Assembly: GCA_029051835.1 (NCBI GenBank) | Contig: JAIDKJ010000261.1 | Location: 1 to 10,947 of the forward strand | Length of the DNA stretch: 10,947 bases | Direction of reading: 5' to 3' | Origin: Paramuribaculum sp. | GTDB lineage: Bacteria; Bacteroidota; Bacteroidia; Bacteroidales; Muribaculaceae | Shown: positions 1 through 6,575 of the stretch, piece by piece | Position numbering within the stretch: the stretch's first letter is position 1 | Layout of the letters: every line of letters begins with the position of its first letter | Made by a program: the position numbers and the translations under genes | Notes under the pieces: generated by a model | What the model saw: the letters and a program-made list of their open reading frames with translations, nothing else | Databases searched by the model: none | What the model was told of the DNA's origin: nothing

Positions 1-71
1 TTCCGAACAGAGAAGTTAAACCTCACTACGCCGATGATACTGCGAAAGCGGGAAAGTAGGTAACCGCCCCC
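1..71 (+). rRNA. rrf: 5S ribosomal RNA, 3' part
   Basis: The first ~71 bases read as the 3' two thirds of a bacterial 5S rRNA. They include the conserved loop text CCGAACAGAGAAGTTAA, the run ACGCCGATGATACTGCG and the closing GGGAAAGTAGGTAACCGCC. The 5' part lies outside the window, so this is the end of an rRNA operon read rightward. The exact 3' end is uncertain by a few bases, within the C-run before the T-run at 72-77. Confidence 0.93.
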
Positions 72-80
72 TTTTTTCAG

Positions 81-129
81 AAGCTGCCTCCATGGTCACA
101 ACCGACCGTGGAGGCAGCTTTGTTTTTTA
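81..129 (+). terminator. Intrinsic terminator of the rRNA operon
   Basis: Bases 81-97 pair with 104-120 to give a 17-bp stem, with one G-U pair and a 6-base loop at 98-103. A T-rich tract (121-128) follows. This is a textbook rho-independent terminator directly after the 5S gene, and it should isolate the rRNA operon from the next gene. Confidence 0.93.
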
Positions 130-141
130 TCAGAGGGATGG

Positions 142-192
142 ATCGGAGGGATCAGAGTAATCGGAGCTATCAGAGGGATCGGAGCTATCAGA
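142..192 (+). repeat. Degenerate 18-bp tandem repeat, ~2.8 copies
   Basis: The unit ATCGGAGCTATCAGAGGG occupies 160-177, and its first 15 bases recur at 178-192. A copy matching 14 of 18 bases precedes it at 142-159. A further out-of-phase fragment, ATCAGAGGG, lies at 129-137. The repeat sits between the rRNA terminator and the start of the broken peptidase gene and has no evident coding role. Confidence 0.8.
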
Positions 193-222
193 TAGTAGAT
201 TGTGTCAAAACTATTTTTAAGA

Positions 223-1270
223 ATGAAATCACTAATTACCAAGTGGAAAACTCGTCGGGTGCTGTCAGTTGTCATGGCGGTGGCGATGGCGTGTCAGTGT
301 CTGTTGGCCGAGTCAAGCGTGAAGTCGCCGGCAAAATTTTATGTTGATATGTCGTCGGCAGCTTTATATCTCGAAATGGCCCGCAATGCTCAGGCCGGTG
401 ATATGCCGATTGGGAGAAACTGTTCGCTTCGACGGCCTACAAGGCGTTGCTCGATAATATTCATTGGGATAAGGATGAGTTCAGGAGTAATGTACGCAAT
501 GCGTTTGAGATAGTGTATGATCCTTCCTCGGCAGAGCATTGTGACAGTATAGTGCGTCTGCTCGATGATATGGATAATATCAGCGATAATTTTCCATTTT
601 TCGTGTCAACGGCCTATAGCATAAAAAACAGGCTTGGCGAATATTCAGCTTTGATGTCGTCGGTCGATGTGGACAGCCTCGTATGCCGTAATCTCTCTTC
701 CGGAGTATTTCTGGATGTCAACAGTTTTTTCCATGGCGGTCTTCAGACGGCAATTGAGGGTCTGGCCCATGAGATTCATCATTTCTATCTCGGCCCCTTG
801 TTTGAATCGGTATATGCCAAGGATATCAATGATGGAGCGGCCATAGCTCTCGCTGAGAATATGAGGGAAGGGGTGGCAGATATAATCAATAAGAAGCATA
901 TGCCTCTTGAATCGCTTGAGCCTTATGGCGACAATATTCTCAAGATCTATAATGACGATTATCTATCCCTCCAAAGGTGTTGGCCGAACTGGATTCGTTG
1001 ACCTGCGGCTATCTTGACAAGGCGATTCCTGCCGAGGTATATCGACGTTCGGCCATACAGTGTGCGCATTTCGGTGGCCATACGACTGGGGATTTCATGG
1101 TATTCCTGATTCGTGACCAGCTGGGAATGGAAGCAGTAGTGGAGAGCCTCGGTGATCTCGAACGGTTTTTATGCAATTACAACAAGGCAGCCGAAAAGGC
1201 CGGAACGTATGTGTTCTCCGACAGGTTCACACGATATATCTGCGACCTGTCAAAGGATGCAAAACGATAG
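223..1270 (+). pseudogene. Secreted HExxH metallopeptidase-like protein, broken by two frameshifts
   Basis: Three consecutive reading frames together make one protein of about 349 residues. The first runs from ATG 223 to about 410 and begins with a positively charged segment, then a hydrophobic run ending CQCLLAES: a signal peptide, possibly a lipoprotein-like one. Around 409-410 one base seems missing between a Pro codon and a Trp codon, and reading continues in the next frame to about 970. That part holds HEIHH (768-782), a zinc-site HExxH motif. A glutamate in REGVAD follows about 30 residues later and could be a third zinc ligand. A second shift around 966-976 leads into the last frame, which ends at TAG 1268-1270. 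The pattern resembles the uncharacterised putative zinc peptidases of Bacteroidota (DUF2268/DUF5700-like), but the family name is inference. All three parts remain free of stops, so either the decay is recent or the two indels are sequencing errors. GTG 202 is an alternative start. Confidence 0.75.
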
Positions 1271-1285
1271 CTTAAGTCGGGGCAT

Positions 1286-1660
1286 TCAGCGGATCGCGGA
1301 TCGCGGGGCCATGAAAGCGTCGGGGTAGTGTTCGATCTGATGGCCTTCGTGGGGCGTGCCGACGACAACGATGATGTCGAACTGAACTTCGTGGGGTATG
1401 CGGCGCGAGCAGACGTAGGCATCGGCTGCCTGGGCGAGATTGCGTATTTTCTTGTGGTCGAGTGCGTCAAGCGGATCGAAGTCGGGGTTGGTGCGCGTCT
1501 TTACTTCGACAAACACTATTCGTGAGTCGTGCATGGCCACGATGTCAAGCTCTTTTTTACCCATGCGGACGTTGCTCTCTACTATGGCGTATCCTTTGGC
1601 TACGAGATATTCACGGGCTATGTTTTCACCCCATTGTCCGATTTCGTTGTGTGTGGCCAT
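1286..1660 (-). CDS. yraN: YraN/UPF0102 family nuclease-fold protein
   Basis: This 124-residue protein has the typical length and layout of the UPF0102 (YraN) family. It opens with the conserved G-x-x-G-E-x-x-A-x-x-Y-L pattern (GQWGENIAREYL, residues 8-19). It then shows the restriction-endonuclease-like core: E37 and D39 in KKELDIVA, and E52-x-K54 in FVEVKTR, a PD-(D/E)xK arrangement. Family members are predicted nucleases linked to Holliday-junction-like DNA processing or chromosome maintenance; the cellular role is not settled. The start is the first ATG, 18 bases after the msrAB stop on the same strand, so the two are probably co-transcribed. The 3' end faces the broken peptidase gene with only 15 bases between stop codons and no obvious terminator hairpin. 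Confidence 0.92.
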   Translation of the reverse strand: MATHNEIGQWGENIAREYLVAKGYAIVESNVRMGKKELDIVAMHDSRIVFVEVKTRTNPDFDPLDALDHKKIRNLAQAADAYVCSRRIPHEVQFDIIVVVGTPHEGHQIEHYPDAFMAPRSAIR

Positions 1661-1678
1661 AATGTCATTCGGTCATAT

Positions 1679-2656
1679 TCATTGTGGAAGTAGCGGCAGG
1701 TAGTCGGCATATCCTTGTTCGGCCATTTCGGAGCGCGGGATGAAACGGAGCGATGCGGAGTTGATGCAGTAGCGGAGGCCGCCTGATTGCGCGGGTCCAT
1801 CGTTGAATACGTGTCCGAGGTGGGCATCGCCTATGCGGCTGCGCACTTCCACGCGCTGCATTCCGGCTGAATTGTCGGGAAGACGTGAGAGCAGCGCGTC
1901 GTTGATGGGGCGTGTGAAGCTCGGCCATCCGCATTCTGACTGGAATTTATCTGTCGAAAGGAATAGCGGTTGTCCGTTGGTGATGTCGACATATATTCCT
2001 TCGCGGCGTTCGCGCCAGTAGGGGTTGTCGAACGGTGGTTCGGTGGCGTTGCGTCGTGTGACGTCGAACTGTAGCGGCGACAGCTGATGCCTGAGCTGTT
2101 CGTCGGAGGGACGGACAAAGCGTTTGAGGTCGCTTTGGGGTGCGTCGGGGTCGTGAAATTCGGATGCTTTGCGCAGTAGGGCGGGGTTGACATGGCAGTA
2201 GCCTCCGGGATTTTTTTCGAGATAGTCCTGATGGTACATCTCGGCCGGGTAGAAGTTGCGCAATGGCAAATTCTCCACCACGATCGGACTGTCATAGCGG
2301 GCTGCGGCCTGCCGTAGAGATTCGGCTACAATCTGACGGTCGGCTTCGCTGAGGGTGTAGATGCCTGTGCGGTATTGTGTGCCTGTGTCGCCTCCCTGAC
2401 GGTTGACCGACGTAGGATCAACCGTCATGAGGTATAGTCTGATCAGATATGGGAGTGTGACGCGCTGCGGGTTGTAGGTGACTCTGACTGTTTCGGCTGC
2501 GTGGGTCAGCCCGGTGCAGACCTGCTGATATGAGGGTTGGGGTATGTCGCTGTTGGCATATCCGACTTCGGTGTCAATGACTCCCGGGACGTTTCTGAAG
2601 AATCGTTCGGTGCCCCAGAAGCATCCTCCGGCGAAATATATTGTGGCTTTGTCCAT
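1679..2656 (-). CDS. msrAB: Bifunctional methionine sulfoxide reductase MsrA-MsrB
   Basis: This 325-residue fusion repairs oxidised methionine in proteins. Residues ~4-160 form the MsrA domain, specific for the S-sulfoxide. It begins with the signature GGCFWGTE carrying catalytic C12, and the GTQYRTGIY block follows at 92-100; C47 and C154 are candidate recycling cysteines. Residues ~185-307 form the MsrB domain, specific for the R-sulfoxide. Its ECGWPSF has C242, and RYCIN has catalytic C297. The 55-residue spacing of C242 and C297 fits the resolving/catalytic pair of PilB-type MsrB. The CxxC zinc-site cysteines of many MsrB proteins are absent, as in other zinc-free fusions. There is no signal peptide, so it is probably cytoplasmic. 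Electrons would come from thioredoxin (family knowledge). The gene is divergent from the rseC-like gene and precedes yraN. Confidence 0.97.
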   Translation of the reverse strand: MDKATIYFAGGCFWGTERFFRNVPGVIDTEVGYANSDIPQPSYQQVCTGLTHAAETVRVTYNPQRVTLPYLIRLYLMTVDPTSVNRQGGDTGTQYRTGIYTLSEADRQIVAESLRQAAARYDSPIVVENLPLRNFYPAEMYHQDYLEKNPGGYCHVNPALLRKASEFHDPDAPQSDLKRFVRPSDEQLRHQLSPLQFDVTRRNATEPPFDNPYWRERREGIYVDITNGQPLFLSTDKFQSECGWPSFTRPINDALLSRLPDNSAGMQRVEVRSRIGDAHLGHVFNDGPAQSGGLRYCINSASLRFIPRSEMAEQGYADYLPLLPQ

Positions 2657-2770
2657 TGTGGTTAAGGGTTGAGGTGTTATAGAGTAAACAACAAGTCATG
2701 GGGGTGAAATGTTGGTGGATTCGTCGCAATGCGGGAACGGATGCACATTCCTCCCTCTCGTGGTGATGCA

Positions 2771-2778
2771 CAAAATTA
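2771..2778 (-). promoter_or_regulatory. Possible -7 box for msrAB
   Basis: On the minus strand these bases read TAATTTTG, matching the Bacteroidota TAnnTTTG box. No convincing TTTG-type -33 box lies 19-21 bases upstream, and the implied leader to the msrAB ATG would be about 105 bases. This is only a weak candidate. Confidence 0.3.
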
Positions 2779-2785
2779 ATCATTA

Positions 2786-2836
2786 GTTTGCGAATCACGG
2801 TTGGTTTCGCAATGCTTTTGATGTGGGTTTGCGAAT
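2786..2836. promoter_or_regulatory. Cluster of three TTGCGAA half-sites in a divergent promoter region
   Basis: TTGCGAA occurs at 2788-2794, inverted as TTCGCAA at 2806-2812, and again direct at 2829-2835. The outer two lie in the identical 10-mer GTTTGCGAAT (2786-2795 and 2827-2836). The cluster ends just upstream of the -33 box of the rseC-like/rnfB promoter and lies upstream of msrAB, so it could be an operator for either. This is inferred from the repeat pattern only. Confidence 0.35.
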
Positions 2837-2839
2837 ATA

Positions 2840-2871
2840 TTTGTTTTTAATTTCGCGATTGTGTATCTTTG
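2840..2871 (+). promoter_or_regulatory. Bacteroidota-type promoter of the rseC-like/rnfB pair
   Basis: TTTG at 2840-2843 and TATCTTTG at 2864-2871 are separated by 20 bases. This matches the -33 and -7 boxes of the primary sigma factor of Bacteroidota. Transcription would begin near 2876-2878, giving a leader of about 35-40 bases. It also excludes GTG 2861 as the start of the downstream gene. Confidence 0.72.
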
Positions 2872-2911
2872 GGTCTTGATCTTCAGATGTGGGTCGAATT
2901 TACAATACACG

Positions 2912-3331
2912 ATGCTAATGGATGTCTTTACAGCTACGGTGGTTTCGGTCGATGGTGACAGGGCTGTGGTGTCGCTCGACCTGCAAGGTGAGGCGTGCCG
3001 TGGGTGCCGTCTTTCCGCTATGTGTGTGAGGCCGGGCGGGTGCCGTCTGGATGTAGGGATCGATCCGTCGGATGATGTTGTGGCCGGAATGTCGGTCGTT
3101 GTTCGCCCGAAAGCCGGTTTGCCGGGCCGTATGATAGCTGTGGGGCTGTTGTTGCCTCTGGCTGTGATGGTGGTCGCGGTGATGGCGGCGTCGTCGGCCG
3201 GTTGGGCCGACGTGTGGGTGGCAACTGTGGGTTTGGTGGTGTCGTTGTCGGTATACGGTGTGTTGTATCTGCTGCGCCGTCGTGTGTTTTCGATGTCGGA
3301 TATGGTATGTAGTCCTTTAGATAAACAGTAG
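2912..3331 (+). CDS. rseC: RseC/MucC-family protein (SoxR-reducing system)
   Basis: This is a small inner-membrane protein of the RseC/MucC family, 139 residues from ATG 2912 or 137 from ATG 2918; both codons are in frame and either could be used. Numbering from 2918, an N-terminal beta-rich cytoplasmic part carries four cysteines, C27, C30, C36 and C42 (C-x2-C-x5-C-x5-C). Two transmembrane segments follow at about 71-91 and 99-119, then an Arg-rich stretch (LLRRRVF) and a short tail. In Bacteroidota this gene typically opens the rnf operon. In Enterobacteria relatives act in sigma-E control and in the Rsx system that reduces SoxR. rnfB starts 5 bases after its stop, so the two are surely one transcript. 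The exact role here is inference. Confidence 0.88.
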   Translation: MLMDVFTATVVSVDGDRAVVSLDLQGEACRGCRLSAMCVRPGGCRLDVGIDPSDDVVAGMSVVVRPKAGLPGRMIAVGLLLPLAVMVVAVMAASSAGWADVWVATVGLVVSLSVYGVLYLLRRRVFSMSDMVCSPLDKQ

Positions 3332-3336
3332 TTATC

Positions 3337-4170
3337 ATGATTTTGTCGGCAATAGTTCTTACGGTCATAGGTGTTGTCGCTGCGGCGTTGCTTTATGTTG
3401 TGGCCCGGCGCTTCAGTGTGGATGATGATCCGCGCATAGAGCAAGTGGAGGGGATGTTGCCCGGTGCCAATTGCGGCGGTTGCGGTTTCAGCGGATGCCG
3501 TGCGTTTGCTCAGGCGTGTTGCAACGCATCTTCGCTTGAGGGATTGTCGTGTCCGGGATCGGACAGGGCGACGATGGACAGGATCGCGTACGTGCTTGGT
3601 ATGCGCAATGATTCGGAGTGCGATGTGCGCAAGGTGGCGATAGTGGGGTGCGGCGCTAAGTGTGGCGCCCGTCCTGAAGTGGCGCATTACGATGGGCCGG
3701 CATCATGTGTGGCAGTGGCGGCTGTCGGATCGGGCGAGTCGCTGTGCGGTTATGGATGTGTGGGCATGGGTGACTGTGTGGAAGTGTGTCCTTTCAATGC
3801 AATAGCTATGAATGCCGCGACGAGGCTGCCGGAAGTGGATTATTCGCTGTGTACTGGGTGCGGACGGTGTGCGACGCGTTGTCCGCGTTCTGTGATCAGT
3901 ATATGCAATGTGTCGCGGTCGACGGTGTTTTCGTATGTGGCATGTTCGAACAGATCGTCAGGCCAGCTGGCAATGAAAGCCTGTCGATCGGCTTGTATAG
4001 CTTGTGGCAAGTGTGAGCGTACATGTCCTGTGGGCGCCATAACGCTCGGTCGTCATGGCGACAGGCAGCTGGCTGTGGCTCCTGCAAGGATCGATGCCTT
4101 AAAGTGCACCGGTTGCGGGAAGTGTGGCGAGGTGTGTCCTACGGGAGCAATCCGCACTACGCAGGCCTGA
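3337..4170 (+). CDS. rnfB: Rnf electron transport complex subunit B (ferredoxin-type)
   Basis: RnfB is the iron-sulfur subunit of the membrane Rnf complex, which couples ferredoxin:NAD+ electron flow to ion pumping. This 277-residue protein starts with one transmembrane helix (about residues 3-23). The RnfB-specific 4Fe-4S domain follows, with C46, C49, C54 and C72 in ANCGGCGFSGC...SCPG. Next comes a Cys-rich stretch characteristic of Bacteroidales RnfB (C105, C109, C124). Then come cluster motifs at C137/C141/C147/C151, C172/C175/C178/C182, C220/C223/C226/C230 and C257/C260/C263/C267. The last three are standard CxxCxxCxxxCP ferredoxin motifs, so at least five 4Fe-4S centres are likely. The reading frame is intact. 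The expected next genes, rnfC, D, G, E and A, do not follow; a cas operon begins 124 bases later. The protein may work with Rnf subunits encoded elsewhere, or be orphaned. Confidence 0.95.
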   Translation: MILSAIVLTVIGVVAAALLYVVARRFSVDDDPRIEQVEGMLPGANCGGCGFSGCRAFAQACCNASSLEGLSCPGSDRATMDRIAYVLGMRNDSECDVRKVAIVGCGAKCGARPEVAHYDGPASCVAVAAVGSGESLCGYGCVGMGDCVEVCPFNAIAMNAATRLPEVDYSLCTGCGRCATRCPRSVISICNVSRSTVFSYVACSNRSSGQLAMKACRSACIACGKCERTCPVGAITLGRHGDRQLAVAPARIDALKCTGCGKCGEVCPTGAIRTTQA

Positions 4171-4215
4171 TTTAAGCGGCGGACAGGCGCGCGAGTGCTC
4201 AGTGAAATTTTTTAG

Positions 4216-4231
4216 GTTAATCAATATTAAC
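4216..4231. promoter_or_regulatory. Inverted repeat upstream of the cas promoter
   Basis: GTTAAT and ATTAAC form a perfect 6-bp inverted repeat around the 4-base spacer CAAT. It ends 10 bases before the presumed -33 box of the cas3 promoter. Its size and place suit a dimeric regulator. No regulator gene is visible in the window, so its function is a guess. Confidence 0.4.
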
Positions 4232-4241
4232 TCTGGTGGGT

Positions 4242-4273
4242 GTTGTTGTTGCTCATGTATTGTTGTATCTTTG
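4242..4273 (+). promoter_or_regulatory. Bacteroidota-type promoter of the cas operon
   Basis: TATCTTTG at 4266-4273 is identical to the -7 box found before the rseC-like gene. GTTG at 4242-4245 lies 20 bases upstream as a near-match to TTTG. Transcription would begin near 4278, leaving a leader of only about 15-18 bases before the cas3 ATG. No strong terminator separates it from rnfB, so some read-through from rnfB is possible. Confidence 0.65.
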
Positions 4274-4294
4274 CGGATATAAACCTTATGAGCC

Positions 4295-6481
4295 ATGGAA
4301 ACATCAAGATATAGTTCTATTATATCACACATCCGCTTTCAGGGTATAGATGATGATTGTCAATGGGTGATCCAGACTAATGACGATCATTGTCGCGGTG
4401 TGGCGATGCGGGCTGAAAAATTTGCCTCTTCGTTTGGAATGGGGGATTGGGGCAGAATGATGGGAATGCTGCATGACAGAGGCAAGGAGTCAGATGGATT
4501 CCAATGCAAGATAAGATATAGTTCGGGATACGATACATCAAGAAGACCGGAGGGCGCTGTGCCGCACAGTCTGACAGGTGCGATAGTGCTTCATAGAAAG
4601 TATCCGGATAATATGTGCTTGATGAGTAATGCTGTCGCAGGCCATCACAGAGGGCTATATGACATGGATGAACTCCGGCCACTTCTTAGGGAGGGACGTG
4701 TGGCTGATGAGGTTTCGTGCATGGTGCCTGACGTGGGTCTGCGTCCACCGGCAATGAAACTGAAAAAGGATGAAATACACCATTTGGTCAGGATGTTGTA
4801 TTCTTGTCTGGTAGATGCGGATTATCTCGATACGGAGCAGTTTATGGACGAAAAGTCGAGCCGGATGAGGGAGAATTACAGCAGTGTCCGTGAACTGAAG
4901 GAGCGTCTTGAAAGGTATGTCGGGAAGTTTTCTTCGGCTATACCGACAGAACTCAACCTTCTCAGAAATGAAGTGCAGCGTATCTGCGCAGAGAAGAGCG
5001 CTATGGCTTCCGGGGTGTTTGAACTTACGGTGCCAACCGGCGGTGGCAAAACTATAGCTTCGGTGATATGGGCTGTCAATCACGCATTCAGGCATGGCAA
5101 AGAGAGGATCATCATAGCGATTCCGTTTACGAGCATAATAATACAGACTGCTCAGGTACTGCGGGATATATTCGGTCAGGAGAATGTGGTGGAGCACCAT
5201 AGTGTGGTGGCGGATGAGATGGTCAATGACAGGAATAAGCTTGCGACCGAAAACTGGGATGCTCCGATCATTGTGACAACCAATGTGCAACTGTTTGAGT
5301 CGATGTTCTCCAACCGTCCTTCTAAATGCCGTAAGCTGCATTCGCTGGCCAATAGTGTGGTGGTTCTTGACGAGGCGCAGTCGTTGCCTCGATCGTTCAT
5401 GCAGCCTGTGGCAGATGCGATAAGCGCTTATGCCCGTATCTTCGGAACTTCGTTTCTGCTGTGTACGGCAACGCAACCTCTGATCTCCGGTTGTCACAAA
5501 GGATGTGGCTCAGCTGAATACCGTGGACTTGATGCCGACGAGATACGCCGCATTGCAGACCGCAGCATGGCATTGCATGACAGATTGCGGCGGGTTGACA
5601 TGCGGTTTGACATGGAGGAACTTACTTCAGAAGATATAGCCAGGAAAATCGAGTGTGATCAGCGTGTATTGTGTATTGTCAATACGCGTGGAATAGCATC
5701 TGAGATTTACGGATGTCTGAGCGAAAGTGATGATAACTTCCATCTGTCGAGAATGATGTGTCCGTTGCACATACGTCGGTGTCTTGCAGAGATAAAGGAT
5801 CGGCTTGATGCTGAAAGCGGTAGCGTAAGGGTTGTGGCCACTCAACTTGTGGAAGCCGGAGTGGATATAGATTTTCCTGTGGTTTACCGTCAGATGGCCG
5901 GACTGGATTCGCTGCTTCAGGCGGCGGGGAGGTGTAACCGTGAGGGGCGGCTGAGTGATGCTGTGACTTACGTGTTTCGGAAACGTGGATATATTCCTCG
6001 CGGTTCGATAAAAGAGAGTATATATGCTATGGAGGAGTTGATCAGGCTTAAGCCTGATTCCGATTGGTTTGATCCGGATACTATAAAGGAGTATTATGGG
6101 CTGCTCTATAAGCGGACGCCGACATTTGACAGTCAAAATGTCGGCAAGATGTCGGCAAGCCCTGAAGAAGTGAGATATGAGGAGATAGCCAGGCGTTTCA
6201 AGCTGATTGATGACGATGGCATGACTCTGATAGTGAATTATGCGTACGCTAACGCTCTTATATCGCGACTGAAGCATGAGGGGCCGTCGAGGAGCCTGAT
6301 GCGTGAACTCGGTCAGTTTTCAGTCGGTGTGACACGCAGGCAGTTTGCGGAAATGTGCAGTGCCGGAATGGTCGAGGAGCCGTGGAGCGGCGTGTATTAT
6401 GTAGCGGACCCGCTTCTATATGACTGTAAGGTGGGGCTCAAAACGGGTAACGACTATCTTGAACAGACATTTGTGATATAA
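4295..6481 (+). CDS. cas3: CRISPR-associated nuclease-helicase Cas3 (type I-C)
   Basis: Cas3 is recruited by Cascade after target binding; it unwinds the DNA and cuts it in single strands. This 728-residue protein has both modules. The HD nuclease (about 1-210) shows H32, H60-D61 in MLHDRGKESDGFQ, H91, H117-H118 in GHHRGL and D174 in LVDADYLDT, the expected metal-ligand set. The SF2 helicase follows, with Walker A PTGGGKT (247-253), DEAQ (359-362), TAT (391-393), the ATQLVEAGVDIDF block (515-527) and motif VI QAAGRCNRE (542-550). A C-terminal domain completes it. Length and order are normal for stand-alone type I-C Cas3. The residue after HD is Arg where a hydrophobic residue is more usual, but the metal ligands are kept. 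The ATG lies just after the promoter at 4242-4273. A 94-base gap separates it from cas5c. Confidence 0.97.
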   Translation: METSRYSSIISHIRFQGIDDDCQWVIQTNDDHCRGVAMRAEKFASSFGMGDWGRMMGMLHDRGKESDGFQCKIRYSSGYDTSRRPEGAVPHSLTGAIVLHRKYPDNMCLMSNAVAGHHRGLYDMDELRPLLREGRVADEVSCMVPDVGLRPPAMKLKKDEIHHLVRMLYSCLVDADYLDTEQFMDEKSSRMRENYSSVRELKERLERYVGKFSSAIPTELNLLRNEVQRICAEKSAMASGVFELTVPTGGGKTIASVIWAVNHAFRHGKERIIIAIPFTSIIIQTAQVLRDIFGQENVVEHHSVVADEMVNDRNKLATENWDAPIIVTTNVQLFESMFSNRPSKCRKLHSLANSVVVLDEAQSLPRSFMQPVADAISAYARIFGTSFLLCTATQPLISGCHKGCGSAEYRGLDADEIRRIADRSMALHDRLRRVDMRFDMEELTSEDIARKIECDQRVLCIVNTRGIASEIYGCLSESDDNFHLSRMMCPLHIRRCLAEIKDRLDAESGSVRVVATQLVEAGVDIDFPVVYRQMAGLDSLLQAAGRCNREGRLSDAVTYVFRKRGYIPRGSIKESIYAMEELIRLKPDSDWFDPDTIKEYYGLLYKRTPTFDSQNVGKMSASPEEVRYEEIARRFKLIDDDGMTLIVNYAYANALISRLKHEGPSRSLMRELGQFSVGVTRRQFAEMCSAGMVEEPWSGVYYVADPLLYDCKVGLKTGNDYLEQTFVI

Positions 6482-6575
6482 AACCGATGGCATGGGAGTC
6501 GCGCATGGTCGACGGTGACAGGTGAATGATATGCCCACTGCCTGAAAACTGGAATATTGTATATAAATATATGTA

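Noticed and set aside
2740..2772. Direct repeat GATGCACA at 2740-2747 and 2765-2772
   Set aside because: An 8-base repeat in a 255-base gap is readily due to chance, and it has no symmetry or promoter relation that would support a site.
2776..3687. Long open frame on the minus strand across the rseC-like gene and rnfB
   Set aside because: Its translation is low in complexity, rich in Thr, Arg and Pro, and matches no fold. It is antisense to two well-supported genes and reflects their codon use.
4165..4213. Possible terminator between rnfB and cas3 (GCCTG...CAGGC, with a T-run at 4208-4213)
   Set aside because: The stem is only 5 bp with a 14-base loop, and the T-run is about 20 bases away, so it does not form a proper intrinsic terminator.
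4288..4314. A nine-codon frame (MSHGNIKI plus stop) beginning 7 bases before the cas3 ATG and overlapping it
   Set aside because: It is too short to support. The leader is so short that a chance ATG is the simplest explanation, and nothing suggests attenuation.
4655..5497. Long open frame on the minus strand inside cas3
   Set aside because: It is antisense to the conserved HD and helicase motifs of cas3 and shows no domain of its own.
6482..6575. A separate promoter between cas3 and cas5c
   Set aside because: The AT-rich end of this gap lacks a TAnnTTTG box with a -33 partner. It is better read as a translation leader for cas5c.
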